A stretch of DNA of 64,000 bases, from the NCBI GenBank assembly GCA_964019055.1, contig OZ025210.1, forward strand, positions 10,448,992 through 10,512,991. Reading direction: 5' to 3'. The notes beneath the pieces were generated by a model. That model was not told the origin of the DNA. It did not search any database and saw nothing but the letters and a program-made list of their open reading frames with translations. Shown piece after piece: positions 1-11,700 of the stretch. Origin of the DNA: Anthopleura xanthogrammica. Its lineage: Eukaryota; Cnidaria; Anthozoa; Actiniaria; Actiniidae. Positions within the stretch are counted from its first letter, which is position 1. Every line of letters starts with the position of its first letter. Position numbers and translations under genes: made by a program.

Positions 1-623
1 ATACTGTGCATATGATTAGTTCAAGCAAGTTTTTATTTTTATTTGATAATTTTTATTTGATAATGTTGAATAATGATTGCAAAGTTATTCTGAGGCTGTA
101 TTTTAAGAAAAGAAAAAGCAAAACAATCAAATGAGACAGATCACACAACTTCTAGAAGCCAACCAATGATACTCCAGGAGATTTATAGGTTTAAAAAGCG
201 ATAAAATTAAGAGGTAAAACCAAGAACAGGAGAGAAATAACGACAGTTCGAGTGCTTGAAAAAATGGCGGACTTCTGGTAGACCCAATGCATGATGGGTA
301 TTAAGTGCTTGCAAGGTATCATGGGGCTCGTTCTCAGCTTTGGATTCAGTTGGGACAACATTTCCATACTATCCACAAGTTTGGCTTCAGTTGGGAAAGC
401 ACTATTCCCATTCTATTCCCAAGTTTGGGTTTCGTTTGGGAAAACATTCCCATTCTAATGATTTTGATCTGCTAACATTTTAGTGAGTGAGCGAGTGAGT
501 GAGTGACACATTTGCATATTCAGACCTCTCACAATAACTCGTTTTTACGCTTTGCGTAGTCCACGAGTTAAAAATGGAGTTTGAAAATCAATAGCATCAT
601 GTAGTCCTTTTTATCGTTTCTAG
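1..623 (+). other. Intron 1 (3' part) of TRAF gene A
   Basis: No coding sequence is seen. The stretch ends at a pyrimidine-rich acceptor immediately before the RING exon at 624. At about 483-570 it holds a copy of a short dispersed repeat (GAGTGAGTG..., CACATTTGCATATTCAGAC, CAATAACTCGT) that also occurs near 25,410-25,470 and, inverted, near 30,115-30,175. The first coding exon of gene A must lie upstream of the window. Confidence 0.6.
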
Positions 624-3600
624 CTTGGAAGCACTGGAGGACCCATGGCAATGCAGAGATGGACATACCTTCTGTAAAGATTGCATTACACAGTGCCTGG
701 AAATCAAAAAGATGTGCCCCGTGGGTAACAATGCACTAAAACTCGACAGTCTTGCACGTAGTTTGGTTGCTAAGAATATGGTAGAAAACCTTGAAGTTTA
801 CTGTCATCTACCAGAGAGTGAAATACAAACAGCTGCAAAAATAGGTGAGTGGCTGATAATTACTTGACGTTACTTGACGTTGCTAAATTTCTTGTCACAA
901 ACGAATGCACAAAGTCGTAGTATCAAGCAGAACTGATATGATCATTCCCGAATGGGCCAGAATTCTTCTTCAGTGGTTTGATATACGATTTGCTGTTTCA
1001 AACTTGCTTACGTTATGCTCCACTTTCTGACCTTGTATCTTATCTACAGAGGAAGACGAATATGAGCTCAAGTGTGACTGGACTGGAAAGCTACAGTCAC
1101 TTGTCAAACACAGAGAAATTTGTCCTTTCCAACAAGTACGGTGTTCTAATGTGAACTGCAACACCAACATGCAGAGAAGAGAACTGGAGGATCATGACAA
1201 GATATGCGAATATAAAGAGTTGGAATGTGATGAGCAATGTGGTGTGACTCTGATCAGACGTGACTTGCCAAATCACAAGAGAAATTACTGTCCTGAAGTA
1301 ATACTGTCATGCCCTAACGGCTGTGAGACAAGTATTAAGAGGAAGAACATCAATGCACACAGAGAAACTTGTCCTTTCCAACAAGTACAGTGTCCTAACA
1401 TGAACTGCAACACCAACATGCAGAGAAGAGAACTGGAGGATCATGATAAGATATGCGAGTATAAAGAGTTGGAATGTGATGAGAAATGTGGTGTGACCCT
1501 GATCAGACGTGACCTGCCGAATCACAAGAGAATCGATTGTCCTGAAGTAATACTGCCATGCCCTAACGGCTGTGAGACAAGTATTAAGAGGAAAAACATT
1601 ACTAAACACAGAGAAACATGTCCTTTCCAACAAGTACAGTGTCTTAATGTGAACTGCAACACCAACATGCAGAGAAGAGAACTGGAGGATCATGACAAGA
1701 TATGCGAGTATAAAGAGTTGGAATGTGATGACCAATGTGGTGTGACTCTGATCAGACGTGACTTGCCAAATCACAAGAAAAATGACTGTCCCGAAGTAAT
1801 ACTGCCATGCCCTAACGGTTGTGAGACAAGTATCAAGAGGAAAAACATTACTAAACACAGAGAAACTTGTCCTTTCCAACAAGTACAGTGTCCTAACATG
1901 AACTGCAACACCAACATGCAGAGAAGAGAACTGGAGGATCATGACAAGATATGCGAGTATAAAGTGGTGAAATGTGAGCAATGTACAAAAGTTCTGGTCC
2001 GATATGACCTACCGATACACAAAAACTCTGACTGTCCTGAAGAGATGGTTCCATGTCCCAACAGCTGTAGATGTCCAGAAACCGGAGAAATGAACAAGAT
2101 AAAAAGGTATGGAATGCTCATCGCCGTTTCTGATACTCTCCGAGAAACGCTCATTCTTTACACCCTAGTTTCTAAGGGTTTATGTGGTTTATGTTTATAA
2201 GGTACTGGACGATTGTATTGAAGTAAAGTAACTCTAAAAACATATCGTCTTGTTCCCTTCCCGTACCCAAAATCCCCGAAGGGACATCAGCACCTAATTA
2301 TATCACATCCATATTTGAACGAAATATCACAAAAGAAAAACATCTGTCAATGAAATGCATTGTGAGACTGAATCGCTTGCCACCCTCTTTACCAAATAAT
2401 AGAAGAGAGAAAAAAATTGACTTTTAGACTAGGAATATAACAATATCCTAATGACTGAATGACCCAGCATAATAACAGCAAAGAGAATTTTTTTTTTTGT
2501 TCTCAGGATTAACTTAGACGACCATATGAGAAATGAGTGTGCCAAGACAATACTCGGTTGTCCATTCAAGGATCAGGGATGCACAGTCCAAGTTGAACGA
2601 CAACATCTCGATAAACATGTACAAGAGAACATGGCTGCACACATGGTGTTACTGGCCAAACAATGTTCATCGCTCAATAAACAGAATTCGTTCCTCACCG
2701 AAAAAAATGCTATAGTTACCGAAGAATGTAATGCACTCACGATGAAGTGTTTGACACTTACCGAACAATGTTCGACACTTACCGAAGAAAGTTCGGCACA
2801 TTCGAAGAAATGTTCGTCACTTACCGAACAATGTTCAACACTAAAACAAAACGTTTTGTCGCTTACTGAAGAGAACCAACTTCTAAAGGAAGAAGTTAAG
2901 GTAGGAAAGGATTATATATGATGTACAGGATTATAAGTGCCGGGGGGGGGGTATTCTCATAGATATTATCAAGAGCTTATGAAGTAAGGGAGCACTTCTC
3001 CGTGCCCTATGATAATTATTACAAAACCTATTTTTAGCTTATATTTAGCTGCACGCACAGCCTGAACTGAAGCAGGAATCACATGATAAAATATTTCAGG
3101 CTGGGCGCGGAGCTAAAAACTGCTGCGCGCGGAGCTAAAAATATTTCTTTCAAATAATACTTCAAACCTTTTTCTCTCCCGTCGTTCATTTTTTTGTCAA
3201 TGATTAAACTGAGTTTATCCATAACGAGAGGATACGGTTGTATAGTTTTAAGTTAACATTAACACAACACACACGGATGAATTAAACCTAGCTAAGACAG
3301 GAGAATGCCTCCCAAAGTCCAACCCTACGTCCTCGTCGTGGGAGGTGGTAATGGGTGATGCGGCTAACAGGGCTCTTGTAATGTGCGTGGGGCCAGCAAC
3401 CCTACCACAGATAGTATAGTATTGCTACGGAAACTAACACAAACAAGACAGGAGAATAGTATACAATCTAGAGGAAATATTCTATTTCATAATTTTGAGT
3501 CCGAACATTAAATATTACGCTTATGTGGTAGAAATATGATGAACTTTCAAGAACATATACATGGAAAATTAGAAGCTACCGAGACCATTATCCTGAAGGA

Positions 3601-4578
3601 GCTCGAGCCGGCAGAAAGTGCTTTAGTGATGCTACCATCAAGCTAAGAAGCCCTACTTTCTGGCTGTGTGGATATAATTGGTTTCTGCTGTTATACCCCA
3701 ATGGAGTTAACAAAGAAAACAGAGGATTCGTATCAGTTTGTCTTTGTAGGAATAGCGACAACTATGGATCGAGGACATCTTCTGTCACTGTGTACAATAA
3801 TTCTTCTTTTCATGAGATTCAGACGCCAACGACTGATATATTTGTCACATGCAGGTAAAGAAATATTTTGTGTATTTTTTTTACAGCGCGACGCGCAAAA
3901 GTAGGACCAAATTTAGTGTATTCGCATACTTCTATGCACGGGATTTTGTACTTTAAACAGACACATTTGATACCAAAAACTCGTTTTGCAGCAAAAAACC
4001 TCATACTTTTGCGCGTCGCGCTGTAAGTTCAATTAGCTTCCTTTCGTGTCATTAGGACTGGTGTCATACGAGTGATTACAAAATAGTATATGTCCTTTTA
4101 CTGTGCTTTTTGGGAGGACACGACAGGGGTATCGTTTCCATCTGATTAGTTGCAATTCCCACTGGTCATTTCCTATAAGAGGTCGCGTGACATCACCCCT
4201 TAAACGAAGCTTATGTGGCAAAATGAAACCATCGATGGAAAGAACGCCTCGATCGAAATTAGAAAGACCTATTAGTGCACTTCGCATTTTTAAGTCAAAA
4301 ATATTTGACTCTTGGTTTTCTGTTAATATCTATCCAGATTATCAGTTATGAGCCAAAAGACTGGATTCCCAAACGCGTCGTCTCAGAAAAGCAGCGTACT
4401 TTTTAACAGCAGGCATGAATGTTACGTTATAGAATGGCCAAAATTTATGGCATCAGATGATGTTGTTTCTGAAGCATACTGTGTCCAACAAGATACGGAA
4501 ACATGGATGGAAACCCATAGTACCAGAAATGGTATTGTAACCGTCCAATGTACAATACAGCTAGATAAACCACAATAG
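624..4578 (+). CDS. TRAF-family protein A (RING, TRAF fingers, coiled coil, MATH), 5'-partial
   Basis: Coding exons are 624-844, 1050-2106, 2507-2900, 3532-3854 and 4338-4578. All have AG acceptors and GT donors, and phases join without a stop. TRAF proteins are cytoplasmic adaptors that trimerise through the coiled coil and bind receptor tails through the MATH domain. The RING exon starts with LEALEDPWQC, but the eighth zinc ligand is glycine (CPVG), as in gene C and unlike B and D. The finger exon is about twice as long as in the paralogues because an 83-residue unit is repeated. The coiled coil has many cysteine-bearing heptads (such as CSTLTEQ). The MATH exon has TYTWKIRSY and SPTFWLCGYNWFLLLYPNG. 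The first exon, expected to be 62 nt, is outside the window. With it the protein would be about 765 residues. Ubiquitin-ligase activity is doubtful given the missing ligand. Confidence 0.85.
1152..1965 (+). repeat. 249-bp coding tandem repeat in the TRAF-finger exon of gene A
   Basis: The same start (TGAACTGCAACACCAACATG) recurs at about 1152, 1401, 1650 and 1899, a period of 249 bp or 83 codons. The last copy diverges near 1965 into the terminal finger common to all paralogues. Each unit encodes two to three Cys/His fingers. The period is a multiple of three, so the frame is kept. Copies differ at only a few sites, which suggests recent expansion or gene conversion. Confidence 0.9.
3882..4025. 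mobile_element. Small MITE with 20-bp TIRs and TA target site
   Basis: The element lies in the intron between the MATH exon and the MATH tail exon of gene A. It begins CAGCGCGACGCGCAAAAGTA and ends with the exact inverse, flanked by TA on both sides, as in Tc1/mariner-type MITEs. The interior is about 100 bp without coding potential. A diverged relative with similar internal words (TTCGCATGCTTCTATGCACGG) lies at about 15,315-15,515. Confidence 0.75.
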
Positions 4579-4887
4579 GTTCCAAGTTACACAGATGATG
4601 TACTTTCTACAGCCTACTGTAACAGTACCAATGGTAGTCTAACCATCCAATGTACAATACAGCTAGATAAACCACAATAGGTTCCATGTTACACAGATGA
4701 AGTACTTTCTACAGCCTACTGTAACAGCACCAATGGTAGTCTAACCATCCAATGTACAATACAGCTAGATAAACCACAATAATAGGTTCCATGTTACACA
4801 GATGAAGTGCTTTCTACAGCCTACTGTAACAGTACCAATGGTAGTCTAACCATCCAATGTACAATACAGCTAGATAAACCACAATAG
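4579..4887 (+). repeat. In-frame copies of the gene A C-terminal exon, each ending in a stop
   Basis: Three complete copies of a 102-bp (34-codon) unit follow the TAG of gene A, ending at 4680, 4785 and 4887. Each is open and encodes a variant of the last MATH strand (DDVLSTAYCNS, then SLTIQCTIQLDKPQ) before a stop. One copy carries an extra TAA before its TAG, which still keeps the frame. A degraded fourth copy follows. Genes B and C have the same arrangement. Confidence 0.9.
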
Positions 4888-5775
4888 GTTCCATGTTATA
4901 CAGATGATGTTTTTTCTACTGCCTATTTCAGTAACAATAAACCTGAATGTAAAATAAACATTTTTAACAGTTTTCAAAGTCATTGGGACAAGAAATGCAA
5001 GGTTTAATTTTTTTCCAATTTTTCGATGTTTCTTTCAGGACTACAGTAATTTGATAAATTGTTTTTATAAGAACTGATAGTGCTACAAAATGTATCCTTG
5101 TTAATCAACAATACTCTCTGGTTTAAGGATAGATATACAACCTTATAAACGTAAATCATTATTTAAATCAATGCTGTTTTACTTCCAGCTTTTCCACTTC
5201 CGGTCTCCCCAGTTCCTTGCACGGTTTATTATTTCTGAAAGTGAAGCTAACTTCGTAAGCAACTTTGATTAATGTATATTATGCTTACAATTAAACGGGA
5301 TGGAGGGAATAGACTGAGCGTGGTGCTTGGCCGGTTACTGTGGAACCGTCTCCATTCCAACGCACCTATCCACTGATATGCTAACACCAGTGAAGAGGGA
5401 GGGTCCCGCGATAAACCAGAGAGGGGTGGGACAAGAAAAAACGACGGCAAACAAAGCTTCCTTGACAGATTACAAGCGACCAGCGTGAACTTACCGGTTG
5501 CCATGAGAACCGGCGGAAGCTCGCAAGCCCCTGGAAGCCCCCCAAGCATGACCCGAGTCCCGACCGATAGGCTGGCGAGAGTCCGAACCGAACGACATGG
5601 CTTCGAGTGGCCCTGAATAGCTGAACATTAACTTACGTCAACCACAATTGACACCATTTTGTAAATGGCTTCCGCGTTAGAGCTGTCGTTGGTTGATGAT
5701 ATCTTGATGAGCAAGCTGTATTCGAATTAGCTTTTTGCCATCTTTTTCCCTCCGGTTAGCAGCTTAGTCACCGTT
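4888..5775 (+). promoter_or_regulatory. Intergenic region with presumed promoter of TRAF gene B
   Basis: No gene is seen. About 5185-5270 and 5660-5775 match the sequence upstream of gene D exon 1 (about 47,630-47,820), including CTTTTCCACTTCC, GTCTCCCCAGTTCC and GCTCAGTCACCGT just before the ATG. The two genes therefore share a duplicated upstream region. Between these blocks gene B has about 390 extra bases of GC-richer, unidentified sequence that D lacks. No clear TATA box was identified. Confidence 0.5.
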
Positions 5776-8700
5776 ATGGGTTTCAAGACTGAACAGTTTG
5801 TCGAAAAAGTTAACGAAAACCTCAAATGTTCGATATGGTAAGCAGCTTTGAGTTACAATTGTTTAGCTTGAAATATCACACTCAATAGTAAAGTCATTTT
5901 AAAGTCATTTTATGGAATTATATAAGGCCTATATATGTTTTGAGAATGTAGGCCAGTTTCATGTTAGTCAAAGCCTTTTTCTATGTACAAATATATCATA
6001 TTTCGGAGTATATCCGGCATGCGATCTTTAGCGTCTGCCATATCGAAATCTGGTTTCCATGATACGTTCGAGCTCTTCTTGAAGTAGGTCAATCTTCAAC
6101 GCCAACAATGTTTGTATCCGAACGAAAGAATAATTAGCAGTTAATATTCTTACTAAATCAAAAGGAAACCTTCAAATCTTATCTCTACCCTGAAATGTCC
6201 TGGCCGACGGCCTTCTCGCTTACTGAATTCGAATTTAGCGTGTGTCATGCAGACTATCAAAGAAGCTTTATTTCAGGACTCTGTCTATTACTAGACAGGG
6301 ATTGGTATGTTGGCATGGCACCATGACTACCAACGACCAAGCAATCAGAAGGATGTTAATGACAGGAGGATATTTCTCAAAACAAGGGCAAGTCACAAGC
6401 CCGGAAGTCAGCTGATATGTCCTGTTCGTACGGTTATTTCCAAGCGAAAAATCCAGCGAATAAAGCAAGAATACGAAGCAATTGTTTGGGTTTAATTCGT
6501 TATTTCTGAATCTTAGTACGATTTCGGGATAGAAGAACCATTGGCTTTCCACGCTGTGGTGATTTTGGAATTTGGAGGGAATTATCGGGGATAAATTGCC
6601 GATCAAATTGAAAGACGGGGGGCGGTTAGAAAAATCACTTAAAACGCTAAAAACCAGCTAGTAATGATCTCAAACTATCAAAAACAACTAAAGACAAAGT
6701 TTGATTCAACTTTATTAAACAATTTTTAATATAAATATCTTCGACCTTTATGTAACAATTGTAGCTAAACAGCTGGATCCTTTAGGATACACTAATCCCA
6801 TGGGTAGCAAAGTAGTAATTAACAATATACCAAAGGGATTAAACAGATATTAATTGTTTTCTATTTTATTGCCATTTTATTTTATTGTAATTTTATTTTA
6901 TTGTAATTTTTATTATTTTTATTATATTTTTTAATTATTTAATTTTATTATGATTTTATTATGATTTTTCATTATTTTCTTATAATTTTTTATTATCTTA
7001 TTTTATTATTATTCTATTAGAATTTTTTATTATTTTATTTTATTAGAATTTTTCATTATTTTATTAGAATTTGGTATTATTTTATTTTATTATTATTCTA
7101 TTAGAATTTTCATTATTTTATTAGATTTTTTTATTATTTCATTTTATTATTATTCTATTATAATTTTTATAATTTTTATTATTTTATTAGAATTTTTTAT
7201 TTTATTATTATTTTATCATATAATATTTTTATCATTTTATTACAACTTTTTATTTTTTTTATTAAAATTTTTATTATTTTATTTTATTTATTTATTATTA
7301 TTATTTTATTATTATTTTTTATATTTTTATTTCTTATTTTATTTATTTTTTTTTTATTTTTTTTTATTATTTTTGAAAAGCGAAAAGTAAAAAAGTACGT
7401 TAAATTTACGACTGAAAGCACAGAAGTCGTGTCAAAAGTGAACGACTTTTCGACTTCACCGAAAGGAGATTTAAGCTTGCTTACTTTGTGACTGAAAACT
7501 GCGAGAAAAAATGGATTATACACCAGAAAAGCCTGATTGCACTGCAAGAATAATCTTTCAGTTCTGATAGCAAACACTTCATAGAAGTTAAATTCATTGA
7601 TGTTAACTAATAAGATTTCGTAAAAAAAAAGTCGACGAAATGTTCGTAAAACTCTAGATGAGGACATTGCTTCGCCAAATATTGATAGAAAAACTTGGAT
7701 GGTTGTTCGTACATGTTATTTTTACTGCATTAGTTTACATTATTATCATCTTTGTCTTTGTTGTTTTTACTGCATTAGTTTACATTATTATCATCTTTGT
7801 CTTTGTTGTTTTTGATCCCATTTCAAGAAAAAAAGACTAAATTTGCAAACGACTTAGTTTTATTAGAAAATTTTATTTGAAGGCCAGCGAGTCTCTCGCG
7901 CAAGATGTGATGTCAAAACAAGACCCATATCATGAAAACTCTCATATGGAAAATTTTAATATTTCTAAAGATAATATATTTGAATGTTGAATGAAATATG
8001 AAAAAGGAATACATATTACACCAAACATTCGCCATTCATTTAGCTTTTTTAGCTGGCCTTTCCAGCTAGTAAACTTATACTTACATTGTTACATGTTCTT
8101 GTAAGATCGCTCGATAAGCTAAAAAATAAATTCCCCTTCTTGTAAAATCACAAGGAAAGGTGGTCACGCTGTTTCGTAACACTGCGTCACACTTGTTACG
8201 CATTTAGAATTATGTACTCTTGCTCGAAAAATGTGGGAGCTCCGCTTTTAGGCAATGCCTAAATATATATATATATATATATTAAGAGCCCTTATGAAGG
8301 ACTGAAATAAAAAGCCAAAACGTTGGCAACGTTAACAATTAATATCTGTTTAATCCTTTGATCTTTTTTTTAACCACGATATTTTCGACCCATACATTCA
8401 CTGTATATAAGCTTACAAGACCATAGCTTGGGCTGCCTGTGGTAAAAAAACTATGTGATTTTTCCATTCATTTCCGACAACGAGCACGAACGACGAATAC
8501 CTTGACTCCATTTTTGAAATTAAGCGTTGTTTGAAGAGGAGACCTGAGAAGAAGGAAAGGGATGTAGTTACATTCTAAGATCATAATTTTATTCTTACGA
8601 TCGTAGCCAACAGTTTCATTCTTGGACATACGTCAGTAAACGGAAATATACATTGCCAGAAATATGGGACATGAGCCTGCTCATCCATGCGCAATGATGC

Positions 8701-11700
8701 GTTTCAGCTTACAAAATAGCCGCCGAGTCTTATAGGAAATGTATGGGGAATATAGAGCTTCCTCTATTTACGGCGAATAGGGTTTTATTTACTCTGAGCT
8801 CCACATCCCGACAAACAACCCACCCTACAAGCTACTAAATAAGCGTAAAATGATCATTGAATCATGCGACATATTGGTTCCCGGACTACTTGCCTTCGAA
8901 AGGCTTCGAAAGCTCTAGATTCCATACATCGTCTATAAGTCTGGCCACACTTGACCCCAAAATCGTCTTATTTGAGCTCGAAAAAAATTAAAAGTAAAAG
9001 AGCTCCACCTCGATATCACCAAACGAGTGTTTAATAAATCCAAAACCGCTCAAAATAGACAGCATGCCTTCAGAATGTAGGTTCCCAAGAAGCTTGAAGT
9101 TAGGTTAAATTTTAAGCGATTCGACGCGTTGTTAGCTCGTAGTTTTCAGTTAAAAATGACAAGAAACCACAGAGAACTGCTCCAAACAGTTTCAAAACCC
9201 CCTAAATATCGCCATTTTGTTTTTACAAGCTCCTATTGACTGCTGAGATACAATAAGGAAGCTTAAAGTAACGATTTACGTTTGAAACTTGTTTCTTGTC
9301 CTTCATGGCTTCCTGTGGTGAGGCTTATCAACAGAAAAATAATAGTTGTTCTTTTGATTGTCAAGTAACTATTTTTTGGCAAGAATTGTTTTACTAACAT
9401 CATAGTTGAATATAAATATGTGCTTGGAAACCATGTAGTTATATTTTTCCTCTAGAAAACCACTTCATTTTCATTCATGCGTAACACCGCTGACAATGTC
9501 CAATATTTCTGGCAATGATTTAGTTTAAAAATCAACAGTTCCCGTTACGGTAGTCCTTTTCATCGTGTGCTTTAATTTCTAGCTTGGAAGTACTGGAGGA
9601 TCCCTGGCAATGCAAAGAAGGGCATAGCTTCTGTAAAGATTGCATTACACGATGCCTGGAGGCCAGACAGACATGCCCCATGTGCAAGAATGCACTACGA
9701 GTTGAAAGTCTTGGACGAAGTTTGCTCGCTAAGAATATTGTAGAAAATCTTGAAGTCTACTGTCATCCACCAGAGAGTGATTGGCAAACAGAGGCAGAAA
9801 TAGGTGAGTGGTTGAGAATGACGTCATACGTGACGTTACTGTATTTCTGGTCACGTACAAATGTCCAAAATCTTAGTAGTAGGTGGAATCATATTTTAAT
9901 TCATATATTTTCAAGCAGAGCTGATCCAAATATTCCCAAGTTGTTTTAAAATAGCAGAAATTTAAAGGTTTAGCCAGGCACAGATCGTCATTGGTGAGAT
10001 AGTGAAAAGATGTGCGAACAATAAGTTTCAATTACAACCTATAAGTAATGTAACGGAGCTTAGAATTTCATTTTCACGTTCTCTTATTGCCACTATAAGA
10101 CTAATAGATTCGGCAAATTCAGAAAACACACTGTTTGGTCGATATCATTTATTTACGCAGAGGAAATTGAGCCCGAGTGTGACTGGACTGGTAAGCTACA
10201 GTCGCTTGTCAAACACAGAGAAACTTGTCCTTTCCAACAAGTACCGTGTCCTAATGTGAACTGCAACACCAACATGCAGAGAAGAGAACTGAAAGATCAT
10301 GACAAGAGATGTGAGTATAAATTAGTTGAATGCGACGAGCAATGTGGTGTGACTCTAATCAGACGTGACCTGCCGAAGCACAAGATAAATGACTGTCCTG
10401 AAGTAATACTGCCATGTCGTAACGGTTGTGGAACAAGCCTGGAGAGGAAGCACATGAATACTCACAAAGAAACGTGTCCTTTACAACTCGTATTGTGTCC
10501 TAATGACTGCATGGAAACTATGGAGAGAAGAGAACTGGAGGATCATGACAAGATATGCGAGTATAAAGAGTTGGAATGTGAGCAATGTACAAAAGTGTTG
10601 GTCCGATATGACCTACCGATACACAAAAACTCTGACTGTCCTGAAGAGATGGTTCCATGTCCCAACAGCTGTACATGTCCAGAAACCGGAGAAATAAACA
10701 AGATAAAAAGGTATGGAATGCTCATCGCCGTTTTTGATACTCTCCTAGAGACGCTCATTTTTTACACCCTAGTTTCTAGGTTTATGTGGAAGGTACTGGA
10801 CGATTGTATTGAAGTAAAGTAACTCTAAAAACATATTGTCTTGTTCCCTTCCCGTACCCAAAAATCGCCGGAGGGACATCAGCACCTAATTATATCACAT
10901 CCATGTTAGAAAGAAATATCACAAAAGAAAACATCTGTCAATGAAATGCATTGTGAGACTTAATCCCTTGCCACCCTCTTTGCCAAATAAGAGAAGAGAG
11001 AAAATTGACTTTTAGACTAGGAATATAACAATATCCTTATAATGACTGAATGACCCAGCATAATAACAGCAAAGAGAACAATGTTGTTTGTTCTCAGGAT
11101 AAACTTAGACGAACATCTGAACAACATCTGTGCCAAGACAATACTCGATTGTCCATTCAAGGATCAGGGATGTTCAGTCCAAGTTGAACGACAACATGTT
11201 GATAAACATGTACAAGACAACATGGCTGCACACATGATGTTACTGGCCAAACAATGTTCATCGCTCACTAAACAGAATTCGTCACTTGCCGAACAATGTT
11301 CGTCACTAAAACAAAGGGTTCGGTCACTTACTTTAGGGAAACGTCTTCTGAAGGACGGAGTTGAGGTAAGAAAGTAGTATATAATATATAATGCGCAGTT
11401 AACGGTAAAGAATGGTTTCCATGGAAAATATATATACAAGAGTGAGCTGTAATGGGGAAAGTTTTAGAGTTATTTGGAAATAAGGGAAAAATCATATTTT
11501 GATTGCAGTTCACCTCACACTATCCTGAGTAATTGAAACTCTTGTTGATTAGTAATGATTTGTCAACAGACAGTCTATTGGCTGACACGTGCCCAGCCAA
11601 TAGCAACTCAATCACAATGACTTGTTTATTGGTTGGTCATTTCACTTAGTCAGTGTTTGCTTCATGACAATTATTTTCTAGTCTTCATCTAATTGAAGGA

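Noticed and set aside
1307..1981. Long minus-strand reading frame (224 codons) opposite the gene A finger exon
   Set aside because: It is the antisense of the 249-bp coding repeat. Its periodic composition follows from the repeat and there is no family pattern.
4579..4887. CRISPR-like or satellite array
   Set aside because: The units are direct copies of the coding end of the adjacent gene without spacers.
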